Below the pieces are notes generated by a model. The model was not told the origin of the DNA, did not search any database, and saw only the letters and a list, made by a program, of their open reading frames with translations. Made by a program: the position numbers and the translations under genes. A stretch of 64,000 bases of DNA from Moringa oleifera (taxonomy: Eukaryota > Streptophyta > Magnoliopsida > Brassicales > Moringaceae): assembly GCA_021397835.1 (NCBI GenBank), contig JAJFZO010000256.1:2898501-2962500 (forward strand). The letters run 5' to 3'. Positions 23,922 to 35,000 of this stretch are shown here, piece after piece; within the stretch, counting starts at the first letter, position 1; the number at the start of each line of letters is the position of its first letter.

Positions 23922-24660
23922 CCACCGGGTAAATCCCAAATTTGTAAAAGTAAAAATCATTTCTTTCCGGACTTAAATGGTTCAAGAAATAGTAGAATCA
24001 ATGGGGTACTCAAATACTAATTCAAATCCCAGGTGTTATGTAACTTGGCATAACTTTTTACAGTTCTCCACGCGAAAAAAAAGGCCCCAAAATCATGAGT
24101 ATGATAATGCATACTGTTAATTAAAATTGCAATACTCTATAAAAAATTAGTGGTGATGATGCTTGCAAGACCCTTTTGACTGTGGCAGCAAATCAATGTT
24201 CATAATCCATATGAGAGATGAACTTGTTCATCTGATTCGGAGTGACGGAGTTACAGGAACCAGAAATTCTTCACTTTTTGATCTTTCTGAACTGAAATCA
24301 AACACCAGAAAGTCTCTATACAACTTCTCAACAGCAGATCATATAAACAGCTCGGATGTTTTCAGCTTTGGATCCCGAACCATCTGATGCTTTACTTCAA
24401 CAAGTTATCCCGTCTGTCAAAGATTGCAGCCTCACATGAGAGTAATCCAACAAGAAAGTGTACCGTAGTTGACGGGGAGAGAACCAAATTTTCTATTAAT
24501 TAGAACTGTCCACAGATGAAATAGACGCGTACCCCACATATCACAACACTGAATAAGTCATCTGCAGGCTGTAATATGTTTCTTCCAATGCTTACAGCTC
24601 TAAAACATTCATGGCTTCCTCAAACTAACAGAAAGAGAAAGTCGGAGTACTAAGATCTAC

Positions 24661-24784
24661 TAAGTTTGCAGGTCTATTTTGATTCGAGCTCGCCTCAGTT
24701 TAACTTCTTAACACCTCTTTGCTTTCATGGCAGCTTCGCACTCAAAAGCAAGACTTTGAAGCTGGTTAAGCCTAGAATCCAGCC
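24661..24784 (-). pseudogene. Second truncated 3' fragment of B3 copy A (inverted)
   Basis: The reverse complement matches 15440-15570 and the copy A tail (around RLNQLQS and MKAKR). The middle has been deleted, so it runs abruptly into 3'-flank sequence at about 24660. It sits at the outer end of the inverted arm and shares its AT-rich junction with the fragment at 15427. Confidence 0.75.
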
Positions 24785-26559
24785 GATCTGTTCCATTAAT
24801 TTATCTTAAATTCAAATTACTTACACTTAATTTGTTCTTAAAGACACAAACAAGTCTTAACTCCAAAAATAAACCAAACCCAAAATTTTAAGGCTTTTCA
24901 ATGAGCAGAAATGGTATGATTGGAGTGAAGGCTTTTGTAATATTCTAAAGTTAGGATTTCATTTTTTTTTTTTTAAAGAATTCCAAACCCTCTCTGTAAA
25001 AAATCTCTGCTTATACTGGTGTATGAATCTGTACAAAGAGGATTTGTACGAAACACGTTATTGGAGATTTTCTCCAATAGGATAGAAAGAAAGCTTTTTG
25101 AGTTCCATGCAGGCATAATCGAACATTGGTTCAGCGTGGTAGAACAAAGTAGGGCAAGAAGGTTTTTGTGTTTTAGCAAAGAGGAAACAAGATGAACTGC
25201 AGCAATGATGGATGACTTAGTGAATGCAAGAATTCGCTCTAATTAGTGGATGAAAATGAAGGAAGGGGAAAGGTGTTATTAATGGAAGTTAGAACTAATG
25301 TAGCAAGTGAATTCTTGCATGTCTGAGATTAAATGGACTAGCGTGAGGACAATATTGTTTTCCACAGAGCGGCCATGGCTTCAAGTGTTGGTACAAGACG
25401 AGGGCTTTTAAAACCTGGGGAGGAAATATTGACAACACGACAAAGCGGCATTGTAAGGCAAATGGAGAGATGCCAGGCAAGGTGGCCAAAGTTGTGGGTG
25501 GGTTTCCTCTAGTACAGAGGATGAAGGAAAGGACATATCATAAAATGGGTGAGGAATCCAACATCCGAGATGACAGAAGATCGAGATCACCTCCCGCCTT
25601 TCAGCATACATCAATCGACGCTGGTGCAAGTCCCTATTTTCATATGTACTAGGCGGTCTTCACATGACAGGGATACAGTGAGGGCCGGCGGCGCGAGAGT
25701 CAGATTTGAAGTGTTGTTGTAGTCCATGGACTACAGATTTGGAAATGAATGTGGCGAAATTGGAAATGGGTATACTGAGCATGCAAGTAATCAAATATGC
25801 GGAACAAAAATATAAAACACATATTTGTTGAAATTTTTTTAAATTTATATAAATAAATTTGATAAACAAATAAATAAGCTAATAGCATTTATTTAAGGTT
25901 TGATACCTAAACTCAAGATTTCGTAATCAAGAGTTCTTTGCAGGTCTTCGAACTCTTCTAAATACTTAAATCGATTTCACTATGAAGTTCTACATAAAGT
26001 TTTCTTCCCCCCCCTTCTGTCTTGAATCTGAAACCATTTAAGTGTGTGATCTTTAACAATGATCTACATAAAATTTTGAAGAAGATTAAGTTGATTGCAA
26101 GACTATAAGAAGCTTTTCACATAATTTGAAATTTTTAAAAATTTTGACAAATATAAAAATTGTCACAATCAAAATTTTGATACCTCCATCTGAATTATAA
26201 TTTTTTTTTTAATTTAAAAACTAAGAGTCTAATTGGTCATTAATTTTTGTTTATTTTTAAAAATTAAAAATAAATAATAAAAAATCTACAATTTAATTTT
26301 ACAAAAGAAGTGAATTAAAAATTGTACACTTGCAGGATAGCCAAAATTGATATTTATTTAAAAATATTTTTTTAAAATTTTAAAATAAATTAAAGTTCAA
26401 TAAAAAATTTAAAAAATTTATATTTAAACAAAATGCATGAAGAATATTTTGAAAATAAAATATGAAAACCGCACACATTTTAAAAACGATTTTATGAGGC
26501 TGAAAAAACCTCATGCTATTGTGAAGAGCTCAGCTTTTCGTCCTCAAATCAAGAAGATG

Positions 26560-27350
26560 CAAATGGATGAGCCAAAAAAAAAAAATTAGCAAATTAATTT
26601 TTTTAAGAAAATAGGGACAAAAGTTGATGTTATCAATTCTAATATAATTGAGAGGATTTTTTTTGGTATAGGTGATCACATACACTAATTGATAGCTCAT
26701 CAAATAGCCATGAAATTTTTTCTATAATGCTAATTTGTGATAAACAATCCCAATCAATTATATATTGATATTACAAGACTAATTCAATGAGGATTTGATA
26801 AAAGAGACGACATTTAGAATACAACTCTTCATCTGCGAATCAATCTCAACTCCAAGACAGATCACATCCAATAAATTGATGAAAAATTTATTCATGAATT
26901 CCTTGACCAATTGTATCTTTAGTGCAATCTTGATCTTCAATAAAATAAGAAAAACAATCCGCTCTTGATGAAAAACAAATCCGAGAAGAGAATGTCTGCT
27001 CCACGGAAAGCTCTTTTGAGCAGGAAGCCTAAAATGATTTTCTGTTTCTTGAGTTCTTGAGCTGGAGAAGAGAAGATCAGTGTGCTCTCCGTATGTATGC
27101 AGATTCTTGGCAAGTAAAAAAAAAAAATTAGGATCTTCTTGGGGGTTTTCTTGAGCGAGACGAAGAAGAAAAGAATGGGTGTGTACGTGTGTTTTAGCGG
27201 GGAAGAAAAGTGTGTATCCTTCCCTCTTTTTTTTCTTTTTTTTGGCGGGGAAAAAGCTCTCTCCTTGATGGGAGCCCGCTGCCTTTTATACTTAGCTGAA
27301 GAGACCCGCTTTAGTTAGAAAATCCCCGAGAAAAGCGGGGCAGCGCTGGT
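26560..27350 (-). promoter_or_regulatory. Possible minus-strand promoter and noncoding transcript or LTR-like unit
   Basis: On the minus strand a TATA-like GTATAAAAGGC lies at about 27280-27290. It is followed by a leader with pyrimidine/purine blocks (27150-27260) and then ~600 bp of mixed sequence without a long reading frame. This resembles a polymerase II transcription unit or the U3-R-U5 of an LTR, but no terminal repeats, primer site or partner LTR were identified. Confidence 0.3.
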
Positions 27351-27399
27351 GAATGAGCTGGAAGAGCTTAATGTTTGATTTATTATTTATTATATTGAT

Positions 27400-27790
27400 A
27401 TTATAAATTATTAAAATATTTTTATTAAATTATTAATATCATTAAAATATTTTTGATAATTAAACAAAAATAATTATTTTGATGGATTGATTTATTTATT
27501 TTTATATTTATATTATAAAATATTAAAATAGTTTAAAAAATTTTAATTAAAAAATTTCACAAAAATCACATCAATAAAAGAAACTTTATCCAAAGTTGTA
27601 CAGAGTGAGATTTTTTATTTTTTATATTAATATTATAAATTATTAAAATACCTTAATAACATTTTGTTAAAAATTTGAACATAAAACTCAGATGATCTTT
27701 ATTCAACGTTGTATAAAGTAAAATGATTATTTTTCATATTAATATTTTAAATTATTAGAATACTTTTAAATTTATTGACTTCATTTATTA
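27400..27790. repeat. Diverged AT-rich tandem repeat (~115-bp unit)
   Basis: A motif resembling gttgtacagagtgagatttt, followed by a tattaatattataaattatt core, recurs at about 27595 and 27710 with divergence. An earlier, weaker copy starts near 27490. The same core appears in the repeat array at 44350-45110, suggesting a dispersed family. Confidence 0.45.
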
Positions 27791-28540
27791 TATTTATTTG
27801 ATTTCATTATGGTTCATAATTGTTCAATTAGTATTATCAGATATATAAATGTGATTTTTAATTATTTTTATAATTTTTTCTGTTATAAATTTTATAATTA
27901 ATTTAAAAGTAAAAATTATATTATGTTTAAAAATTTAATTTATCAATTTAGATCAAATTAAATTTTATGGACATATGAATTTTGGCTCAAAATACTTCAC
28001 AAATATAAAAAAAATATTCAAATTACTATCACAAAATTTTGTAAATTTTCTAAACAATAAAATTTTATTTATATTATCAAAAATTTTAAAAAATTAATAA
28101 AAATTATTTAAATTTTGAAAAATAGATTTCAAATGAAACAAATAATTAATTTAAACTATTTTAATGACTAACATATATTTTAATTTTTTATAATTATTTA
28201 AATTAAAATTTAATTTAAATTAATTTAATAAATAATATTCAATTTATTATTTTTTAAAACAAAAATTTGATGAATAACATGAAGTAAATTAAAATTTTAT
28301 AAACTTTTATTTTTAATTTATATTTTAAAATTTTATTTTTAATAATTTATTAACATTATAATTTATAAATTTATTAATATATATTTCATAGAATAAAAAA
28401 CACTAGTTAATTAAAGATTTAAAATCCAATTTTGGACATAAAATTTGAAAAGAGGCTACCAATGAGGATGAGATGAGCAGACATTGAGCCGTTTCTGACA
28501 ATTACCTAAAATATTTTAAATCGAACGGTCTTTGCATCTT

Positions 28541-29550
28541 CTTCTTTGATATCTCTCGGAGAGCTCTCTCTCTCTCTCTCTCTCTCTTATTGGCAGAACT
28601 CAGCATTCATTTTGGAGGCATACAGCGAGAGCAAGGGACAGACAGGTGACTTCTATTTCCCGAGGGACCGGCCATGGCTGTTGCTCACGAGCAGGGAGAA
28701 ACCGCTCTTTGTTTGCTTTCAAAACTCTCTCGCTCTCTCATATACGCGCACACATGTATAAAGTTGGGTTTTGATTTCATCACTGTCTTGTGCGACTGCA
28801 GAAGCGCCGAAAGGAGCCGAAGAAGGAGAGGTCTTCTGGTTTAACAGCTTCATCAATAAGAAAGTGCGAAATATTTTGCTCTCTATGTTTTTCTCGTTGT
28901 GCTTTCCCCCCTTACATATATAAACATATTCTGTTTGCATTCTCATTTTCTGTATATGATTTTTCCTTTAGGGCCCAAATATTTCTGGAATTTTTGTCAA
29001 TATCATTAAGCACAATTTCTATTTTGGAAAGAACAATGAACTTTATCCTGTTGCTCCGAGAGAGGAAGAAAACAGACAGATGGTCAAGTTAGAAAAGGAG
29101 AGCTACTTTATAAGAACTTCTAGCAGCCAAAAAAAAAAACTTCTGCAGGAAGTGTGAAAGGTCGATCTTGTGGAATTTTCAACATATGGATTCTCTGGGA
29201 AAAAAAAAAGTTGATAGTTCTTCTAGTTCTGGAGTTCTGGAAGTGAAAGCTGTTTATCCCAATTCATAATGAAAGGGCAGACCTTAGTTTGCCCAGAAAC
29301 TCTTTTCAAAGATGATCTAGAGGCTGGCATCTGAAAATGCAAACTAAACCAGAATCTATCTTGGGTTGTCTGCTCTTCTTCTAAACAAAATTTTTTGAAA
29401 AAATAGCATACAGCATTATCGTGTTATCCTGTTTTATTGAACTTCTTCTTTTGCTTATGGCTGGATTGTTTGAGCCTCTGTTGCATTCTAACTGACTGTT
29501 AAAAATGGTAATGATGAATTAATGGGAAGTTGTCATGAAATGTTGAACAG
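28541..29550 (+). promoter_or_regulatory. Leader region upstream of B3 copy E, with a (CT)n tract
   Basis: A (CT)n microsatellite spans about 28564-28587, of the kind common in plant core promoters and 5' UTRs. Further downstream is basic coding-like sequence at 28800-28862 (KRRKEPKKERSSGL, after a good acceptor gactgcag). I could not link these into a start exon for copy E with a consistent phase, so the N-terminus of E is unresolved. Confidence 0.35.
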
Positions 29551-31366
29551 GTAAAATGTGAAAATCGGAAGAAGTCTACATGGTGAGTGAATCTATTGCA
29601 TGTCATTCTAATGTACATTTGAACCTATTGGAGACTGAATGATCTCTTAACAGTTGTTCCTCCATTGCACTTTTAGTCCTAAACGAAAGAGAGTTGCAGA
29701 AGATGCCTTGTATGTTAGTATTGAAGCTAAGGCTGCTGTCATACCGCGAGCAAAGGAGGGTCAAGGCAATTTGGCACCTGAATGCCCTGTCATGATCAAG
29801 TGCATGCTCCCATCTCATGTTGCCGGAGGATTTTGGCTGGTATCCCACCAATTTCATCCTTGTTTCTGCATTTTGACCAAGATTCTTTGATTTTATTCTA
29901 TAACATTCTGCTCAACAGGGTCTTCCTAAGCAGTTCTGCAGTAATCATTTGCCAAACCAGGATACGATGATTGTTTTGGAAGATGATAGTGGGGAAGAGT
30001 TTGAAACAAAGTATCTTGTAGGAAAGATGGGCTTAAGTGGTGGATGGAGACAGTTTTCCATTGCTCACAAGTTGGTGGAGGGAGACGTCTTAGTTTTCCA
30101 TTTAGGGCAGCCCTGCAAATTTAAGGTCCTTGCCTAACCCTTATCTTTATGTGCAAATTTGATCCCTCTTCCATTGTCTCATAATGCTTCATTTGTAAAC
30201 AGTATCACATCAAAATTCTCTGCCCATATAAAAAAGGACTACTAGTGCTTTATGTCTTGAATTCTAAACCTGCAGTGCCACAAAACAGATCATTGAAAAG
30301 ATTTTTTTTTTTTGTTTTTTTGTTTTGGGTTGGGTTGGGGGGGGGGGCGGAGGGACCGTGTAGGAAGTGTCTTATGCCTTGATTTTCATGAATTTGTTTG
30401 GTTCTTACCTGGCTGGTGAATTAACGGGTTTTTCTTCCACCTTTCTTTGATTGTTATCTTGTTTTAGGTGTATATTGTGAGATCAGATTGTTCAGATAAA
30501 CTAGATGGTGCCCTTGTCCTTCTAAAACTGGATGCTTCTTATAAACAGAATGACTTTGGTAAGTTGCTTGGCACGTGCCCTTTATCATTTATAATTTGCG
30601 CTGAATGGTTGCCTTAATTTCCTGATCTCTTATCTTCAACAATCAAATTAAGCAGTGAAGGATATCAAGCTATGTGAAAAGGAGGATAAGTCACAGGGGA
30701 CTCTATCACTTGAGATACCTGAAGAAAATGTCCCAAAGATCAAGCATGAGTCTGTATCAGACCAGTCTGCAAATGAGACTTACAGTCTCGGCCCTGAAGC
30801 TCTAGATGGAATTAGATTGTCAGAATCTGTCATTGACTTCAAAGAAGTGAAATGTGTTGAGGATTTCTCCATTTTTGTAAATGGTGTGGTAATAAACTCT
30901 TTACTCTCTAAAACACCTTCAGATCAAGTACTACGAGCTTTGTTGCAGTCAGAATTCATTCCTCCATGAGCAACTTACTGAGGGTCTTAATTCTACTCTG
31001 GTTGCTGGAATTATTGCCGAGACCATCAACATTGCTGATGCCATAAGAGCTTCCAAGCTTACCATCTCCCAAGATCATTTGTGGGTTTGGGACAAAACCT
31101 TTAAAGCCTTTGCTGACTTAGGCATGAACGTAGGCTTCCTGCGTTCAAGGCTGAACCAACTTTTGAACCTGGCTTTGAAGTCAAAAATATACAAAGAAGC
31201 TAGACTTCAATGCAATCAGACAAAGAAAGAGAAGAGAATCCATGAAGCAAAGCTTTTGGAACTAGAAGAGAAATTTCCTAGGCTTGATAACTCAATAAAA
31301 GCATTGAAGTTGAATGTGGATAGGCTTGACTCGACATTCAGTGAAGTTGCTAATGCCTCCTGGTAG
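29551..31366 (+). pseudogene. B3-domain gene copy E with a single frameshift (N-terminal exons not found)
   Basis: Exons equivalent to exons 4-8 of copy B are 29551-29582 (32 nt), 29677-29839 (163 nt), 29919-30125 (207 nt), 30468-30558 and 30656-31366. The first three have the same lengths as in B; the fourth is 91 nt as in copy A. The B3 domain is intact (MIKCMLPSHVAGGFWLGLP, MGLSGGWRQFSIAH, EGDVLVFHLGQPCKFKVYI) and closer to the family consensus than copies A-D. In the last exon the frame breaks at about 30925-30931: SKTPSDQ is followed by YYELCCSQNSFLHEQL in the +1 frame. That is one extra or two missing bases, giving a stop at 30967-30969. The remainder is open to the normal end ...ANASW. 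It may be a young pseudogene, a C-terminally shortened B3 protein, or a sequencing error. Confidence 0.75.
30327..30354 (+). other. G-quadruplex-type motif in an intron of B3 copy E
   Basis: GGGTTGGGTTGGG is followed by a continuous G run, then CGGAGGG. Four or more G-triplets lie within 28 bp on the coding strand, in the intron between the two exons that encode the end of the B3 domain. It is preceded by a T-rich tract. Confidence 0.6.
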
Positions 31367-32024
31367 AGAAAACTCCTCACATTTGGCATCACTGCATCTT
31401 AGTCATTTTTGGTGGAGCTTGAACCCGGTTTTCATGGAGATCACTGGTGCAGAATGATAGGAACTTCCTACATTGCAGGAATATAGTACATGCAGTATTC
31501 TGCAGAGGAAATGTGTATCTCATTCCTGGTTTGCTCATTTTGTAACTGATTGGGTTACCAATATCAGAAGTGTAATCATCAAAGGCAATAGGTTACCTTC
31601 ACAGAAAGGTAAATCTGAAACTGTGAGGAACTTTTTAAGTTCTAAATACAGCCACAATTCCACATTTGAGAACACCTATATGATCTTTTACTTGACAGGA
31701 GAACGAAGAATAGCCTTTGATCACTTAATACAGCAGTTATTTTGCACACATTCAGTGTTCAGCTCAAACCTGGGATGATCTTTTTATAAAGTCTTGGTTT
31801 CTTATTCTATACCAGAAGACAACAACTAACTTTTGCAAGATTGATAACAAAATTTTTTACCATTCCCTTATAATGGTTTCTTAGTCTATACCAGAGTAAC
31901 TTTTTACCAGCATTGCGGGCTGTCCTGCAGAGAGTGTGATCCTGAGGGTATATTATTTTTCTCCTTGTGTATGGTTTTAATCTGAGCGAAATTGTATCCC
32001 GCAAGATGAGTTGACATTGTTTTA
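31367..32024. other. Convergent 3' ends of B3 copy E and the NQR-like gene
   Basis: The two genes face each other here, and the stretch probably holds both 3' UTRs. The open frame at 31473-31778 has no recognisable domain and falls in the expected UTR of copy E. Nothing else was seen. Confidence 0.5.
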
Positions 32025-35000
32025 TTATAATTTTGCTAGTCGGTTTTCGAAGGATGGATCGATGCAAACAACAACCTGTAAATTAGAATAGGAAGGACTA
32101 TTATTAAGAGATTTTAAGTAGATGAATTATCATGGTAATATTTTAAGAATGTACACACCTTGCCAGCACTTTTGCCAGAATGGAGATACTCGACAGCATC
32201 TGCAACAGATTGGACACCCAAAAATCGTTTTGGGTCAATGGCGACCTGTCACAATGGAAGTGGAGAATGTGAAGAAGTAGAGGGTCCCCAAAATCAAATC
32301 CAATTGAGATGTCATTGATGAATAAACTCAAATAGAGCTTTAAAATGAGTTTCATGTTGACGAAGACCAACAAAATCAAGAGACCCATCATTATTTTTCT
32401 CTATTTGCTGTGGTTTTCAAATGGCAAGCACATATATTTCAACTCACCAGAAAGTTACTTACAATGACATAATGAAGAACAGTTGGTATTAACCTCACAA
32501 TTGAAGTGGAGACACTAAAGTTTGATACAGAGAGTTGATGAACAAATGAACAACAAAGAACGTCAGCTGCACTTGACAACAGGCAAAGAGTACCTCATTT
32601 ATGTTATCATGAAGAAATTAAGGTCTATTAAGCTGTACCAGTTTGATGTGTACCAAAATAACTCCCCAGCCACATCAAGAAGAAATTAGATGATTTTAGG
32701 CATATGGTAGAAGGTTGAAAAAGAAGCTCACAGTGTTGGCTCTTGCTAAATGTTTTGGGATGTACTAAGACTTTCAGGAAGAGTAAGTAATGGTGTAATG
32801 ATGATGATGGATGAGTGGTGTTATGTTCGAATACAGAAATGCTAGAAAAAGATCATCTGATGATAGATCCAAGTTTATGAGAGTTAACCATGAATGTAAT
32901 TGTCAACACCATAATGTGGACTAACTTTCACGAATTGAATTTCTCGAAGAGAATAATAACAAAAAACAGGTTAGTCCCATGTTACTCAGTCAACTGCTAA
33001 GTTAATTTAAAGTATGCCCGATAAGCAACCAACAAACAATACCAAAATTGATACTGACATTACAAGGAAGCAATTAAACATATATAATATATAATGTCAC
33101 TATGTAATACCTTAAGTTTTCCCACTGTGAAAAGATTGTATAGTCTATCAAGATGCTGTTTCCATAACTGACCATATTGTAACAGGAAGAAACCAACCTG
33201 AAACAAATGCTTTGTCAAAAACACTGAGCGATGAACTGGATGAAGCATGGCAAGCAGAAGTTTAATCTCTAACAGAACATAAGGCATTTTTATAACTATC
33301 ATGGGCATGGAAATTTTTAGGAATTTTAAGATAAAGATACTCTAAGCAAGATTTATTATTCTTCAAAGTATTTATAATGACTGAATGGCTCAAAAAAATG
33401 TTGGTAACGTAAACTACTTGCTGAGCCACATATTGTTACAGCATCATATGTATTGAAAAGCTTTGTGGGTAACTTCTAGTCAACTTAGAATAACATATTT
33501 GTGCCCACAAAAAATCTGCAATAATGTACTAATAGAAGTTTGGTATGAAAATTCCACCAAAATTCAACCATGGCCAGGATGAGACCCTCATGTCAAGTTG
33601 CACAAATGAAGGTGTGGATAAACCCCTCTTGCAAGGACAAGACCAAATAGAATTTCAGAAATCAGTATACATCACTATGAAGAGGTCCAAATCTATGAAG
33701 GAATCTCTGTTCCGCAACATATAAACATTACAAGGAGCAAAGGTTGCATTTACATTTAGAAATAGCAACAAAATATGAGGATACTATTCATACAACACAT
33801 AATTCTGGGTTCTATTGCTAGATTTGGCAACCTAATGTCTTTTTGAGTGAGTTTTAACAACAAGAAGGGATACAAATCTCACAGCAGATAGAAAAGCCAA
33901 GGTAGTCATACATGTCAGGAGATAAAAGCTAGAGATTAACAGTAAAAGTTTCATCATATAGAAGATACATACCACAGCTTGGCTTTTTGCCAGGATCTTC
34001 TCGCATAGTCCACTGTAATTTGATGGCATCCATCCATGCTCTCCTTGATACTACAATGGAAAAAGACTAAGGGTGTTTACACTGAAACCAAATCACTGAC
34101 ATCAAGCCCAAATAAATTAGAGCTTACTGGTGAATCAATATGTTTTTGGGTATATAAATATTAATATTTGGTCTTGGAACTTTGAGAGCTATATAGATTT
34201 AATAAGATATAGTTTCAATATCAAGTTGAAAGTAATGGCAACATCTTCAAAATTGCAGGTAGATCAAAATGTTGATATGGTCAATAAGGTGGTAATATGT
34301 TCATCCTGATAGGAATTCCGGAAAGCAAATACATGTTCCAGATGAATCCAAGTAAATTGTTGACCTCTACACCATCTAAAACCAAACAACATTAATTAAA
34401 ATAAATATGCAATATCCTGATATGGTAGCATCTTTACCAACGATTTTAACTTTTTTTTCCAAAATAATCAAAGGAATGTAGCTTGAAGTTTCATTGACAT
34501 CCAACGTGAATATCAAAGTTGAGTTGGTCCGTGACCTTAAGCCAAACCATAACAGAAGTGGTTTACAACAGTTCACAAAAATTAAAACCCATAATTACAT
34601 ATTCTCAAGCAATCCCTTGCATAGAAGACTCCAAATCAAAGGTCATTTTATCTCCTACTAGACCTCTAAATTCCTTAGCCTATGATCCTGTGTTCTACTA
34701 ATTGGTAAGCAGCAAGTCTCCAACCAAAATCACTATTCATAATCCGTGTTTGAGGTAACAATTATACAGAAAGCTCTCCTACTCCAGAACCAATGACGTA
34801 AGAATTTTAGTCACATATAAAAACAAATAGAGAAATTTTTTTTAAGAGAGAACCTGAGAAATCATTCCAATTACAATGAGTCGTCCGTAGACTGCCAGAG
34901 CATTCAAGCACAAATCAAACATGTCACCACCAACAGATTCATAGATGATGTCAATGCCTCTGGGAAACTCCTTCTTTAGGACCTGGAGAAATAGGAAGTC

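Larger units (their letters stand above)
15235..24965. repeat. Large tail-to-tail inverted repeat of the B3 block (arms ~5.0 and ~4.2 kb)
   Basis: The right arm (about 20755-24965), read in reverse complement, follows the left arm (about 15235-20250) in order: AT-rich lead-in, truncated copy-A tail, spacer, then the eight-exon B3 gene and its 3' flank. The arms differ by many substitutions and several deletions, but contain identical runs such as ttctagaagctaacatgcag near the inner ends. The loop is 20251-20754, AT-rich. Arm limits are approximate because they were aligned by eye. Confidence 0.85.
24966..28540. other. Intergenic DNA, partly AT-rich, without a recognised gene
   Basis: 25300-25700 is of more balanced composition and contains overlapping short open frames on both strands with no recognisable domain. 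It could be old transposon or pseudogene sequence, and I cannot name it. 25800-26540 and 27360-28440 are extremely AT-rich. 26560-27350 looks like a promoter and transcript leader on the minus strand and is listed separately. Confidence 0.45.

Noticed and set aside
25295..25652. Possible retrotransposon coding remnant
   Set aside because: Balanced composition and open frames are suggestive, but no gag, protease, RT or integrase motif could be recognised on either strand.
26560..27350. microRNA precursor
   Set aside because: No match to plant miRNA families known to me and no convincing long hairpin seen.
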